Source: Phocaeicola dorei (GTDB taxonomy: Bacteria > Bacteroidota > Bacteroidia > Bacteroidales > Bacteroidaceae). From it: a stretch of DNA of 64,000 bases. Positions 1-9,924 of the stretch are shown here, in pieces (the stretch's first letter is position 1; each line of letters begins with the position of its first letter). The DNA lies in the NCBI RefSeq assembly GCF_013009555.1, contig NZ_CP046176.1:2635501-2699500 (forward strand). The letters run 5' to 3'. The notes below the pieces were generated by a model. The model saw only the letters and a list, made by a program, of their open reading frames with translations. It made no database searches and had not been told where the DNA came from. The position numbers and the translations under genes were made by a program.

Positions 1-2
1 CA

Positions 3-2972
3 CTCTATGGCAACCGGGCTTCAAACGGAGTGATTCTGATCACAACCAAAAAGTCAAAGAGTGAACGTATCCAGTTCAATTTCAAGACCAACCAGGGCTG
101 GTACGAACGTGCCCTGCCGGAATATGAGCGTACCAATCCCTTCCAGTTCATGGAGGTTGAATACCAGAACGCAGCCAACGCATTCGTACACGGCGGAGGT
201 GACCGTACGGACAAACAGGCAATTTTAAATGCCGTGAACAGCACACTTATTCCCGACAGACTTTATGTCAACATCTTCAACAAACCAGACGACCAGCTTT
301 TCACCCTCGATGGGAAAATGGCTGCCGACGCCTCTATCATTGACGGGTATGCCGGCGATTTGGACTGGTTTGACCAGGCCACACGCAAAGGATATCGTTC
401 GGAATACCAGTTCTCGGGATCGGGTGCTACAAGCAAGAGCGACTATTACTTCTCACTCTCCTATCTTGATGAGAACGGATATATGAAAGATTCCGGGTTT
501 GACCGTCTGACAGGACGCATGGCTGTCAACATCAAACCTGTGAAATGGTTACGGGCCGGCATGAGCATCAACGCCTCACATCAGAAGTTCCAGAACACGT
601 CAAACGGTGTCGGGGACGGCTCGTCATCATACAGCAATCCTTTCTATTTCTGCCGCTATATGGCTCCCATTTACCCGGTACACTCGCACTATACGGAAAC
701 TGGAACGGTATATGACAATGCCGGAACCCCCATACAGGTGAATAAGGGGGATTATGTGCTTGACGGTGCCGGAAACCCGCAATGGGACGGCGGAAGCTAT
801 ATCATCTACGACCAGAACGGAAACCCTCAGGAGGTCATAACCCGCAATCAGAACCGTGACCGCCACGTGATATGGGAGTCGGAATTGAATGATAGTCGGA
901 CAATACGCAATACACTCAACGGGATAGGTTATCTTGATCTCGTGCTGCCCTACGGCTTTACCGCAACCCTTAAAGCAAATGTGAACACACGTAACAGCGA
1001 TTATTACAAATACGAGAATGCGGTCATCGGTGATGCACGTGGTACTGTTTCCGAGGACGGTTCCATCTCGGGTCGCAACGGGGCTCTTGCCAAAACCCTC
1101 TATACCTACAAGAACTGGACTCTACAGGAGCAGCTGCGCTGGAACATGACCTATAATGACAGACATAACATCGAAGTCCTTCTTGGGCACGAGAACTACA
1201 GCTATCGTTATGACTATACCTATACAAGCAAGACCAACGAGGCTTTTCCAAACAGGTATGCGCTTTCCAACTTCTCTGAAATGGCAAGTATCTCGGGATA
1301 CAAAACCCGCTACCGCACTGAATCCTATCTGGCGCGCGTACAGTATGGATATGACAACCGGTACAATATCGAAGCCTCATTCCGCCGTGACGGTTCCAGC
1401 CGTTTCGCAAAGGAATCACGGTGGGGAAACTTCGGTTCGCTGGGTGCCAACTGGGTCTTCAGCAACGAGGAGTTTATGAAAAAATATAGATGGCTCAATC
1501 AGGGCAAGTTGCGGGCAAGCTGGGGACAGGTAGGTAATGATTCCGGCTCCGGTTACTACGCATATTATGGCCTTTACGGATCATGGACCCAGAATTCCAA
1601 GCCGGCATACGTTGTAAGTCAGAATCCGGCAAGAGACCTGCATTGGGAAACCGGAGAATCATGGGGCGCAGCTGTTGAAGGACGTCTGTTCAACCGGCTG
1701 AATCTCTCCGTTGAATATTTTGACAAAAGGAATAAGGACCTTATTTTCAGCGTATATGCCCCCAGTTCAGCAGGAGGTACCAGCACAGGTTCCTCCACAT
1801 CAACCACAGACAGGAACATAGGTACAATCTCCAACCGCGGCTGGGAGATCTCCGCTGATTTCGATATCGTGAAGAGCAAGGATTGGACTGTCAGCGTATC
1901 CGCAAACCTTACCACCACCAAGAACAAGATCGTCAAACTTCCCGAACAGAATAAAAAGAAAACCGTATATCCCATTGATCCATCAGGAAAGCTTGGACAA
2001 AGGGAGGACCTGCCTGTCGGCATAACTTCCGGCAGCTATCTCATCTCCGAAGGCAAGTCACGATATGACTACTATACATACCATTGGGCAGGAGTGGACG
2101 AGATGGATGGACAGTCGCTTTACGAGGCAAATCTTAATGATTATTATATTGTACTTCCTGACGGGTCACAGCTTGGTGGCAAGCAGAAACTCAACGATGA
2201 AGGAGAACTGATGTGGGACGCCAACGGCAATCCCGTCCAGGGAGCCACCGAGCTTGCTCCCGAGAACTACAGGCTGATCAACGGGAAATATTATGTGCTC
2301 AAGACCACCTATGCCCAAAAGAAATGGGCAGGCAGCGCGCTTCCTACCACATACGGTTCCTTCTCGGCAAACATACGCTGGAAGAACATCAACATATCTG
2401 CAATGTTCACCTATTCGCTTGGTGGAAAGATATACGACAGCCCTTATTCCAGCCTGATGACACCCGGACAAAGTGCCGGAAATTACCATGTGGACCTGTA
2501 CAACAACGCCTGGCGGATCAACGACAGGTCCAATGCCATGATAACCACTTACAAGAATGCCTATGATGACGCCTACAATGCTGCTATTGCAGCAGGCCAG
2601 ACTACATCAGAGGCGAACTATGCCGGATATTATGCGGCAAACAAGGCTGTGGACGGCAATGGACGTATCAATCCCAACACCAATCCCGAGATCAATAATC
2701 TGACCAGTACCGACAATAATGCTGGAAGTGACCGCTGGTTGGTCAGCCGTAACTATCTTTGCTTTAAGAATCTAAATATAAGTTACACTCTTCCGAAAAG
2801 ATGGACAGCAAAGGTCAACCTTTCCACTGTCCGTTTCTTATTCTCGGCCGAGAACATACACCTCTGGTCGGCCCGTAAAGGTATGAACCCCATGATGGGA
2901 ATAGGTGGCGGCCAGAGCAACTATCTGGTTCCGGCCCGTGTCTTCACATTCGGTATTAATGCAACCATTTAA
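3..2972 (+). CDS. SusC/RagA-type TonB-dependent outer-membrane receptor (5' end outside window)
   Basis: Outer-membrane TonB-dependent transporter of the SusC family; with its SusD partner it imports an oligosaccharide or similar ligand. The reading frame is open from the first base. The residues at the left edge, LYGNRASNGVILITTK, are the classic end of the plug domain, so the signal peptide, the carboxypeptidase-like domain and most of the plug lie upstream. The 989 visible residues are the beta-barrel, rich in aromatic strands, ending in the strand RVFTFGINATI. A GTG near position 30 could be mistaken for a start but lies inside the conserved plug motif. susD follows after 11 nt, so the two are cotranscribed. 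No enzyme gene adjoins the pair on the right, so the substrate cannot be read from this side. Confidence 0.95.
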   Translation, partial: LYGNRASNGVILITTKKSKSERIQFNFKTNQGWYERALPEYERTNPFQFMEVEYQNAANAFVHGGGDRTDKQAILNAVNSTLIPDRLYVNIFNKPDDQLFTLDGKMAADASIIDGYAGDLDWFDQATRKGYRSEYQFSGSGATSKSDYYFSLSYLDENGYMKDSGFDRLTGRMAVNIKPVKWLRAGMSINASHQKFQNTSNGVGDGSSSYSNPFYFCRYMAPIYPVHSHYTETGTVYDNAGTPIQVNKGDYVLDGAGNPQWDGGSYIIYDQNGNPQEVITRNQNRDRHVIWESELNDSRTIRNTLNGIGYLDLVLPYGFTATLKANVNTRNSDYYKYENAVIGDARGTVSEDGSISGRNGALAKTLYTYKNWTLQEQLRWNMTYNDRHNIEVLLGHENYSYRYDYTYTSKTNEAFPNRYALSNFSEMASISGYKTRYRTESYLARVQYGYDNRYNIEASFRRDGSSRFAKESRWGNFGSLGANWVFSNEEFMKKYRWLNQGKLRASWGQVGNDSGSGYYAYYGLYGSWTQNSKPAYVVSQNPARDLHWETGESWGAAVEGRLFNRLNLSVEYFDKRNKDLIFSVYAPSSAGGTSTGSSTSTTDRNIGTISNRGWEISADFDIVKSKDWTVSVSANLTTTKNKIVKLPEQNKKKTVYPIDPSGKLGQREDLPVGITSGSYLISEGKSRYDYYTYHWAGVDEMDGQSLYEANLNDYYIVLPDGSQLGGKQKLNDEGELMWDANGNPVQGATELAPENYRLINGKYYVLKTTYAQKKWAGSALPTTYGSFSANIRWKNINISAMFTYSLGGKIYDSPYSSLMTPGQSAGNYHVDLYNNAWRINDRSNAMITTYKNAYDDAYNAAIAAGQTTSEANYAGYYAANKAVDGNGRINPNTNPEINNLTSTDNNAGSDRWLVSRNYLCFKNLNISYTLPKRWTAKVNLSTVRFLFSAENIHLWSARKGMNPMMGIGGGQSNYLVPARVFTFGINATI

Positions 2973-2983
2973 CATTTGGAAAG

Positions 2984-4609
2984 ATGAAAAAGATATATAA
3001 TATAGTTTCAATGGCAATTCTGCTTTTCTGTACAGCAGCCTGTTCAGATTCGTATCTTGAACTCAGTCCGGAATCAAGCGTTTCAGACGAGGTGATTTTT
3101 GAGAATGCCGATGCCGCACAATACGCCGTGAACGGACTGGGTCGGATCATGAGCACACAGTACCTGGGCACACAGGGGTACAACGGAGAAGGTACTGTTT
3201 ATGCGTATCAGGGCGAATATCCTGGAGATGTGATACAGAAAGGCAGCTACACCGGCTGGCAGAATCTCGCGAAAGGCAACTATTTTACCAGCAGTACGAA
3301 CAGCAACATCCATGTAACATGGTACTACTATTACAAACTCATCAGAAATGCTAACCAGATTCTAGACAACTGCAAGACGGGGCTTGCCAACGTGGCGGAG
3401 CAACGTAAATGGGACTATATAAAGGCACAGGCGCTGGTCTACCGTGCCTACTCCTACACCATGCTCTCACAGCTGTACAGTCGAAGATGGACAGATGCAG
3501 ACGGCTTGCAGCGCGGTCTTGTACTGCGTACCACAGTAAACAATGACGAAATGCCATGCTCCACTATGGCGGAGACATTCGAACTGATCTACCATGACCT
3601 TGATGAGGCCATCAGCCTTTTCACATCATGCGGATACGATCGGCCTGTCGATGTGGACAAGAGGTGGATGGCGAACCTTGATGTGGCCCATGCCGTCTAT
3701 TCACGGGCAGCTCTTATACGTAATGACTGGCAGACAGTCATCACCCATTCACAGGAAGCTCGCAGGAACTACTCCATCATGACTCCCGATGAGTATAAGG
3801 CAGGATTCAACACAGCCAATCAAGAATGGATATGGGAGGTGTTCGAGGATGACACACAGCCTGTTCATTACTATTCATTCTATAACTATATGAGCGCCAG
3901 CTGTCTCGGTTCTGCATCCCGCACTTATCCACCATGTATAAGCAAACAGATAGTAGATCCGATTGATCCCGCAGACAAGCGGCTCGCCATTTATGCCATT
4001 CCGACTCCGGAAGAAGTGGGCGATGTTTCCAAAGTCAGCGGCTCGGGTAAGGTGACCAAAGGTGATTTCTACAACCGTGTGAAGAAGGAGTTCGCCGGAC
4101 GCATATACAGCACCACGACAATCTTCTATTATCTCTCCACCAAGTTCATTGTAAAATCCGGGACAGGAGACGGATGTATTCCTATTTTCCGTGCCGCTGA
4201 AATGATGTATAACGAGGCGGAGGCACAGTACCGTTTAGGTAACGAACAGGCCGTACGCGCACTTCTTGAGCAGACCGTCAAGCCTTATAATGCGGATTAT
4301 ACCTGCACAAAAAGTGGTGACAGTCTTTGGGAGGAGCTTAAAGCATACCGTAAATTTGATCTCTGCAACGAAGGCCACAGCTGGTTCGACCTAAAACGCT
4401 GGGGAGACCCGATGGTCCGCAAAACCTGGGCAGAAGGCGGAAGCTGGGCCACTTATTTTGCCGAGAAGAACACCACAACCGGAGGAAACTACGGTCCTGC
4501 CGATAAAAATGCATGGACTGCGGTTATTCCAACCATGGAAACCAATTACAATTCCCTTGTTTCCAATGTTGAAAAAATCAAGTCTGACGGTACTTGGGAT
4601 CGGAATTGA
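2984..4609 (+). CDS. SusD/RagB-family surface glycan-binding lipoprotein
   Basis: Surface lipoprotein that caps the SusC barrel and captures the ligand. The N-terminus is a lipoprotein signal with a lipobox ending at Cys20 (FCTAAC), followed by SDSYLELSPESSVSDE, a typical SusD start. The 541-residue length fits the family. TPR-like helices occupy the N-terminal half, and the C-terminal part has the SusD_RagB run with KFDLCNEGHSWFDLKRWGD near residues 455-475. It starts 11 nt after susC and is followed by a strong hairpin, so it closes the operon. No sulfatase, glycosidase or sigma/anti-sigma pair follows, so the ligand is unknown. Confidence 0.95.
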   Translation: MKKIYNIVSMAILLFCTAACSDSYLELSPESSVSDEVIFENADAAQYAVNGLGRIMSTQYLGTQGYNGEGTVYAYQGEYPGDVIQKGSYTGWQNLAKGNYFTSSTNSNIHVTWYYYYKLIRNANQILDNCKTGLANVAEQRKWDYIKAQALVYRAYSYTMLSQLYSRRWTDADGLQRGLVLRTTVNNDEMPCSTMAETFELIYHDLDEAISLFTSCGYDRPVDVDKRWMANLDVAHAVYSRAALIRNDWQTVITHSQEARRNYSIMTPDEYKAGFNTANQEWIWEVFEDDTQPVHYYSFYNYMSASCLGSASRTYPPCISKQIVDPIDPADKRLAIYAIPTPEEVGDVSKVSGSGKVTKGDFYNRVKKEFAGRIYSTTTIFYYLSTKFIVKSGTGDGCIPIFRAAEMMYNEAEAQYRLGNEQAVRALLEQTVKPYNADYTCTKSGDSLWEELKAYRKFDLCNEGHSWFDLKRWGDPMVRKTWAEGGSWATYFAEKNTTTGGNYGPADKNAWTAVIPTMETNYNSLVSNVEKIKSDGTWDRN

Positions 4610-4630
4610 GATTTCTATTTAATTTAAATA

Positions 4631-4665
4631 TATAAAGGACGCGGATATTCTTTGCGTCCTTTATA
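4631..4665 (+). terminator. Hairpin terminator after susD
   Basis: A perfect 12-bp inverted repeat (TATAAAGGACGC at 4631-4642, its complement at 4654-4665) with an 11-nt loop, 22 nt after the susD stop. No long T run follows, so it may be a weak terminator or a 3'-end stabilising hairpin. Confidence 0.65.
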
Positions 4666-4751
4666 CTGTAACAACCATATACTATTCTTCACACAACATT
4701 GTTTGATCATGTAATGTTCTTATAGAAAGTCGGTAATTTGCACTCCATTTT

Positions 4752-4782
4752 TTTGTCGTTTGTGCATTAAATAGCACCTTTG
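4752..4782 (+). promoter_or_regulatory. Bacteroides-type promoter for the recombinase remnant
   Basis: TTTG at 4752-4755, a 19-nt spacer, then CACCTTTG at 4775-4782, a 7/8 match to the -7 consensus TAnnTTTG. The predicted transcript would start almost on the ATG at 4790, so the message would be nearly leaderless. Confidence 0.45.
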
Positions 4783-4789
4783 CAGAAAA

Positions 4790-5317
4790 ATGGATAAAAT
4801 CAGATACCGTCTTGTATATAACCGCCAGAACACACTAAACAGGCAAGGCACGACCCTTGTACAGGTTGAAGCCTATTTAAACCAAAGAAAAATCTACCTG
4901 AAGACAAACGTGTACCTCAAACCAGAGTGCTGGAGCCGTGAAGGGGTACAAGTCATTAACCATCCCCAGTCAAATGAGTTGAACGCAATGCTCTATGAAT
5001 ACATCCTGTATCTGCAAGGCATAGAGTTGGGGTATTGGAAACGCGGAATACCTGCCACACTCTCTTTACTGAAAGATGCCGTCAAAAAGAAAAGTGCCGT
5101 GAATGTCAGCTTCTCCATTTTCGCCAAATCAGCCATTGACAATTCGGACAAGAAGCAGTCCACCAAGGACAACCTGCACTCGACACTGGCGGTCCTGCAT
5201 GATTTTTGCTCCGGGCTGGACTTCAAGGATCTTACCTATACATTCTTTCGTAATTTTGAACAATACTTAAGAGAAAAGGGCAATGCGGTCAATACCATAT
5301 ACTTATATTTTATTTAA
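4790..5317 (+). pseudogene. Tyrosine recombinase (integrase) remnant, N-terminal part only
   Basis: The 175 residues match the N-terminal half of Bacteroides tyrosine recombinases: an arm-binding region (about 1-85, with KIYLKTNVYLKPECW) and a SAM-like core-binding domain (about 95-170, ending FRNFEQYLREKGNAVNTI). Intact relatives are roughly 300-400 residues and carry the catalytic R...HxxR...Y domain after this point. Here the sequence diverges right after AVNTI and stops within five codons, so every catalytic residue is missing. The stop is 10 nt from the end of the convergent AraC gene, marking a deletion or insertion junction near 5303. Such recombinases often sit beside SusC/SusD loci as DNA invertases or element integrases; which one this was cannot be told. 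Confidence 0.8.
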
Positions 5318-5326
5318 ATTTCATTT

Positions 5327-6154
5327 CTATTTCACAATACTTTCTTTTAACAGAATGGAGGGTTGTATGCCAAAATACGCCTTAAAACTATGGGAGAAAT
5401 GTGAGAAACTTTCAAATCCTAAATCCAATAGAAATTCTGACGGCTTGATTTTCTTTTCTTTAATGAGTACATAAGCTTCTTCCAGTCGCTTTGTCAACAA
5501 CCATTTTCCGAGTGTCGTACCAAACACTTTTAAGAAGTCTCTGCGGAATGTAGATAAGCTACGTCCAGAAGCCTGCGCCAGTTGTTCCAATGGCAGGTTA
5601 TCCTGATAGTGACACTCCATGAAATCTTTCAAATTAATTCTCTGCAAGCTGTTCATACGAGAAAACCAATTATGTAATCCCGGACGGAGATAGGTCAGGA
5701 CATTTATGCACTCCTGTATCTTGAGATAAGTCAATGGTTGGTTAGCCCGGAAATTATTATCAACACCGGCTTCAATGCCTGATATCAGACCCTGAAGGAG
5801 TACATGATTGGTTACTGTCATTACATTTATATCTTCATTTTCCACTTCATTTTCTGCATCTGTCATAGCCGGAGACGTAGCACGTAACAGATATTCTGTT
5901 ACAGCCTCTTCCGATATGTGGATATGTACTACTTGCATGAAACTCTTCGTGTGAAATGAAATATGTTCGTTACGGGCCAATATCCAGCCGCATCCTTTGC
6001 TCAGCGGGTGATTAATCCCTGACACACACATTGTTCCTTCTCCCGAATAGACATATAAGAATAAAAAATCATCAAATTGGAATTTCATAAGCCGCCCGTT
6101 GGTGAAATTCATCTTATACATAATAGGATAGTCTGGAATCATTTTATTTTTCAT
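5327..6154 (-). CDS. AraC-family transcriptional regulator
   Basis: A 275-residue one-component regulator: an N-terminal cupin-like sensor (about 1-150) and a C-terminal AraC double helix-turn-helix (about 180-272), recognisable from LEQLAQASGRSLSTFRRDF and the second-helix region FLLDLGFESFSHFSHSFKAY. It lies 13 nt downstream of the MFS exporter on the same strand, so the two are probably one operon and the regulator may control the pump. The ligand is unknown. Its 3' end abuts the recombinase stump. Confidence 0.9.
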   Translation of the reverse strand: MKNKMIPDYPIMYKMNFTNGRLMKFQFDDFLFLYVYSGEGTMCVSGINHPLSKGCGWILARNEHISFHTKSFMQVVHIHISEEAVTEYLLRATSPAMTDAENEVENEDINVMTVTNHVLLQGLISGIEAGVDNNFRANQPLTYLKIQECINVLTYLRPGLHNWFSRMNSLQRINLKDFMECHYQDNLPLEQLAQASGRSLSTFRRDFLKVFGTTLGKWLLTKRLEEAYVLIKEKKIKPSEFLLDLGFESFSHFSHSFKAYFGIQPSILLKESIVK

Positions 6155-6167
6155 TTGTGAATCTCCT

Positions 6168-7355
6168 TTATTGTTTGGTTACCTTTAAAGCGATATGCGA
6201 GGTTGCAATATGATTGCAAAACCATGTACCGATGCAACAAGCAACGATGATAATTCCGGTTGTATAGAGCATATTTCCCAATCCGGTCAAGGGAGAAAGC
6301 ACTCCACCGAACAGGAACATCAAAAATCCAAGCAATGCAGAGGCGTTTCCGGAGTTCTTTCTCTCCAAATCAAGGGCAAGTGTTGTAGAACTGGGCAATA
6401 TTACTCCCAGGAAGAGCATAAAAACAAACAGCGATACTTCCACCGGCCACACGGAAGTGGAGAAAAATAAAGCTGCGGCTACAAACAAACTCATTATCCC
6501 GAATCCTATAGAACCTACACGCAATGCATCGGTTGCGTCATGGAATAATGAAACCGTCAGACTGCCCAGCATTATGGCTATCGCATTGGCACCGAAACAC
6601 AGGCTGTACGCCAGCGGGGACATGTTAAAATGCTCCTGAAAGATAAAGGGAGAAGCAGCAATATATGTAAACATTACCCCCATAGCGAACGCCTGTACCA
6701 ATACATAGCGCATAAACTGAGCATTTTGAAACACAGGTATATAATTCCGAAATGTGGCAAACACACCGCAATGTTGTTGCTCGTTATTCAAGGACTCTTT
6801 AAAAAAGGCCAATGCCATAATCAATAATATGCCTATCAATACCAATATCCAGAAAATACCTTTCCAGTCAGTCACTTCCAATAAAACACCCCCCAATACG
6901 GGGGCACAAACCGGGGCAATGCCTTGCACGGAGCTAAGCATAGAAAAAAAGCGAGTAAGCTCTCTCCCTTCGTAGAGATCCGTGGCGATGGATTTGGAAA
7001 TAACTACTCCACCGGCTCCGGACAATCCTTGTAGTAATCGGAAGAAGATAAATACATATATATCCGAAGCGTATAAACAACCTATTGTAGATATACAAAA
7101 CAGGACAAGGGAGGCCATTAATGTTTTTTTACGTCCATACTTGTCACTCAACGGCCCGATAACCAACTGCCCGACGGCCAGTCCAACCATACTAAAAGTC
7201 AGGCTAAGCTGTACGAGCGATGCCGTAGTATCAAAATATCCGGCCAGCACCGGAAGGGCTGGCAGGTAAAAGTCGGTCACAAACGGACCAAAAGCTGAAA
7301 CAATCCCGATAACAACCAGGATATACAGTTTTGAGTTTAAAGTTTCTTTCATCAT
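6168..7355 (-). CDS. MFS multidrug exporter, Bcr/CflA family
   Basis: Inner-membrane major facilitator transporter of 395 residues with about 12 hydrophobic segments. The family motif A, GPLSDKYGRKKTL, lies around residues 67-79 between TM2 and TM3, and the first helix carries FVTDFYLPALP, typical of Bcr/CflA drug:proton antiporters. First gene of a likely two-gene operon with the AraC regulator downstream. It is transcribed divergently from the second AraC gene at 7591 across a 235-bp intergenic region. The substrate is not identifiable; the family exports bicyclomycin, chloramphenicol and sulfonamides in other bacteria. Confidence 0.9.
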   Translation of the reverse strand: MMKETLNSKLYILVVIGIVSAFGPFVTDFYLPALPVLAGYFDTTASLVQLSLTFSMVGLAVGQLVIGPLSDKYGRKKTLMASLVLFCISTIGCLYASDIYVFIFFRLLQGLSGAGGVVISKSIATDLYEGRELTRFFSMLSSVQGIAPVCAPVLGGVLLEVTDWKGIFWILVLIGILLIMALAFFKESLNNEQQHCGVFATFRNYIPVFQNAQFMRYVLVQAFAMGVMFTYIAASPFIFQEHFNMSPLAYSLCFGANAIAIMLGSLTVSLFHDATDALRVGSIGFGIMSLFVAAALFFSTSVWPVEVSLFVFMLFLGVILPSSTTLALDLERKNSGNASALLGFLMFLFGGVLSPLTGLGNMLYTTGIIIVACCIGTWFCNHIATSHIALKVTKQ

Positions 7356-7590
7356 AATTTATTTATACTTTTATTTTCTGCTGCAAAGTTCATAACATTC
7401 TGTCACATCCTTTTGTCCATTTCCATGTCTGGATTGTCCGGATAGTAACCAAATGTTGATTAGAGAAATCTATTTTAGTCTGACTTTCTCCTGTAAACGG
7501 CTTTGAAGCTGAGAGACAAATTTGTTATTGTCCATTTCGTGATATTTGCAAGCAGATAAACAATAATCCGTAAAATCCTTTTATATTTGT

Positions 7591-8442
7591 ATGAACTTAC
7601 TTGTATTATATTCGATGCCAATTAATAAAGATATGACAAACAAGTTTGGAATATGTCCTTCCACCGGACATTTATCCGTATTATTTCCGGAAAAGGAAGC
7701 GGAACGTACTCCCTCAAATAAGATTTTTCTCGCTATAGTCTTACAAGGTGGAGCCATGATTGAAATTGACGGGAAGAACCATTTAATATATACCGGGACA
7801 TTGATATATCTGTATCCAAACCATCTGGTCAGACAAATATCTCATACAGAAGATTTGCTACTTGAATATCTTTGGTTCGAGTTTGAATTCCTCTCGGATT
7901 TTCCTTTATTACTAAAGGCAGATATTTCAGAATATGTAGGAAAAAATCCTTGCTTACAGTTAAAAGATAAAGAGAGGCAACTGGTGAAGAAATACTATGA
8001 CCTGATAGCTGAACGTTATCAGGAAAGCAATGAGTACATTGCCATTACCAAAGGATTGCTGTTTTCCTTTATTCTTGAAATCAGCAGGTTATATTCCGGT
8101 AAAAATGTGTCGGTATCGAATACACGACAAGACGAATTGACAGATCATTTCTTCTTTCTACTCCATCAGCATTACAAGAAAGAACGGTCTGTTTCATTTT
8201 ACGCCGATAAATTATATATATCGGATAAGTATCTGATGCGTGTACTGAAGAAATCCACTGGACAGACTTTTCATTTTTGGGTAATTGAGTTTATTATGCG
8301 TGAAGCCAAGCTGTTATTACGTTCAACGACCATCAGTATTACCGAAATATCGGAAAAATTGAATTACCCGAACCCTTCATTCTTCTCCCGCGTATTCCAC
8401 CAGTATGTGGGAATGACCCCAAAAGAGTTCAGGAATCAGTGA
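7591..8442 (+). CDS. AraC-family transcriptional regulator
   Basis: A 283-residue regulator with an N-terminal cupin-like ligand domain (about 30-150) and a C-terminal AraC helix-turn-helix (about 200-283, with YLMRVLKKSTGQTFHFWV and the closing YVGMTPKEFRNQ). It is divergent from the MFS/AraC operon and may regulate it. The start is uncertain. A perfect -7 element TATATTTG at 7582-7589 ends one base before the first ATG, which would put the transcription start inside the codon run. The ATGs at 7615 or 7633 (after AATAAAGAT) are therefore plausible real starts and would drop 8 or 14 residues. Confidence 0.88.
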   Translation: MNLLVLYSMPINKDMTNKFGICPSTGHLSVLFPEKEAERTPSNKIFLAIVLQGGAMIEIDGKNHLIYTGTLIYLYPNHLVRQISHTEDLLLEYLWFEFEFLSDFPLLLKADISEYVGKNPCLQLKDKERQLVKKYYDLIAERYQESNEYIAITKGLLFSFILEISRLYSGKNVSVSNTRQDELTDHFFFLLHQHYKKERSVSFYADKLYISDKYLMRVLKKSTGQTFHFWVIEFIMREAKLLLRSTTISITEISEKLNYPNPSFFSRVFHQYVGMTPKEFRNQ

Positions 8443-8563
8443 CCCTGAAATATTCTATGGTCATAGACTTCTAAAGGCAAATGGCTTTGACATTTACAGA
8501 CAAGAGCTAATTGTCCGAAATGACGACTTTTGCTACCGTAAACAATTTAATATTTGATGATAT

Positions 8564-9157
8564 ATGGTAGCAAAATGTTTTAAAAAAATCTTGCTCCTTC
8601 TTTTTATAACAGGAGCGATACAGGCCAATGCCCAGGAAGGAAAGAAAAGTGAATTGCAACAATGGAAAGATTTCATTGAGAATGCACGTTTAATAGCCAG
8701 ACAGGAACGACACTTGATGGATTCGATTGTCCATATAAAGGCCGAAAATGCTTTGCAAAGGAAAGAGTTTGTACTGGAAAGTGACGAACTGACACTAAAG
8801 CATGGTGAACATGGATATGTAAATTCTACCACCAACTTCATTGCCTTGCATGACGGGAGAGCGACCGTGCAAATCTCACCGTTCCAATCAGGCGGCGGTC
8901 CCAACGGCGTGGGTGGTATCACAGTGGAAGGCACTCCGACCGGATTGAAAATGGAAACAGACAAGAAAGGCATCACCCGTCTTTCCATGAATGTCACCGG
9001 AAATGGTATATCGGCACAAGTTACAGTGACACTCAGTCCTTCGGACAACCGTGCCACAGCAACGATTATCCCCAATTTCAATTCTCTCAATGTTACATTG
9101 GACGGGCAACTGGTTCCGTTCAAGGAAAGTTCCGTATTTAAAGGAACAACTTTCTGA
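8564..9157 (+). CDS. DUF4251-family exported protein (copy 1)
   Basis: A 197-residue protein with an N-terminal signal peptide (hydrophobic run ILLLLFITGAI, probable cleavage after QANA). The mature part is charged at first and then beta-rich, matching the Bacteroidales DUF4251 family. A homologue lies at 17076-17666 on the other strand: both have FVLE(S/A)D near residue 65-75, a glycine-rich PNG(V/L)GG(I/V)TV(E/Q)G segment and a nearly identical tail ending ESSVF(K/Q)GTT. Function unknown; the signal peptide places it in the periplasm or outer membrane. A decayed DUF4136 lipoprotein gene follows after 27 nt. Confidence 0.8.
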   Translation: MVAKCFKKILLLLFITGAIQANAQEGKKSELQQWKDFIENARLIARQERHLMDSIVHIKAENALQRKEFVLESDELTLKHGEHGYVNSTTNFIALHDGRATVQISPFQSGGGPNGVGGITVEGTPTGLKMETDKKGITRLSMNVTGNGISAQVTVTLSPSDNRATATIIPNFNSLNVTLDGQLVPFKESSVFKGTTF

Positions 9158-9184
9158 TCATTAAACAAACTAACCAAGAAAAGT

Positions 9185-9564
9185 ATGACAGCTAAATTGT
9201 ACATAGGGGTATTCATGCTCCTGGCAGGAACCCTATACTCCTGCCAAAAAGATGAAGAAGTGAATAAACTGGATGCCGACTACCGCGTAATGACTGATTA
9301 TGATCCGGAAACGGATTTCAGTCAGTTCCGGTCATATTATCTGGCAGACAGTATTCTGTTTATCGGACAAGATAAGATATTACAATATCTTGACAAATCT
9401 TGAACACCTGTCACCATAACATGCAGGAACGGGGTTACAGTCGTGCAGCAAGCAAGGAGAAGGCCGACTTGGGATTACACCAGTACCTACCATTTTGTGG
9501 GATACACCGCTTCACCTTATTGGTGGCGGGGATTTTCCGGTTATTGGAGTCCTTTTTATTGGGA
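9185..9564 (+). pseudogene. DUF4136 lipoprotein gene, frameshifted and 3'-truncated
   Basis: The first 72 codons encode a lipoprotein signal with Cys20 (TLYSC) and the DUF4136-like start YRVMTDYDPETDFSQFRSYY, then stop at 9401-9403. The similarity continues in the +1 frame (MQERGYSRAASKEKADLGL, to about 9470) and then returns to the original frame (DYTSTYHFVGYTASPYWWRG, to about 9560). Two compensating frameshifts near 9400 and 9470 therefore break it. From about 9565 the open frame reads RND efflux pump sequence, so the 3' part is lost at a fusion point. DUF4136 proteins are small outer-membrane-anchored lipoproteins of unknown function. Confidence 0.75.
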
Positions 9565-9924
9565 GAACAGAGTTTGGAGGTCGCAACCGGCTCGTTGGAG
9601 GAAAATTCCAAAAACGTACACCAATACACAATGAAATACAAAGGGCGGCTTGAAAAAACCGAAGAGTTTGGAAACATGGTTATCCGGTCGTTACCCAACG
9701 GAGAAGTTCTCCGGTTAAAAGATGTGGCAACCATTAAGCTGGGTGCACAAAACTATGTTATCAACGGACAGATAGACGGGCATCCGGCAGCCACTTGCAT
9801 GATATTTCAAACGGCAGGTTCCAATGCCAATGAAGTAGTGGGTGAAATAAACGATTATCTCGAAATTATAGAGAAGGAACTTCCAAAAGATGTCAAAATT
9901 GCCCATCTGATGAGTACAAAGGAT
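9565..9924 (+). pseudogene. Internal fragment of an RND efflux pump inner-membrane subunit (AcrB-like)
   Basis: About 120 codons match the periplasmic porter region of AcrB-like RND transporters: SLEVATGSLEENSKNVHQYT, then NGEVLRLKDVATIKLGAQ and ATCMIFQTAGSNANEVV, ending at KIAHLMSTKD. A full pump is over 1,000 residues, so nearly 90% is missing on both sides. The left edge is fused to the DUF4136 remnant near 9565. After 9924 the similarity stops abruptly and the frame ends at 9966. This is a deletion scar, not a functional gene, although it sits in an open frame. Confidence 0.8.

Noticed and set aside
8533..9216. A 227-codon frame antisense to the first DUF4251 gene
   Set aside because: The plus strand has a signal peptide and a homologue elsewhere in the window; the antisense frame has neither.
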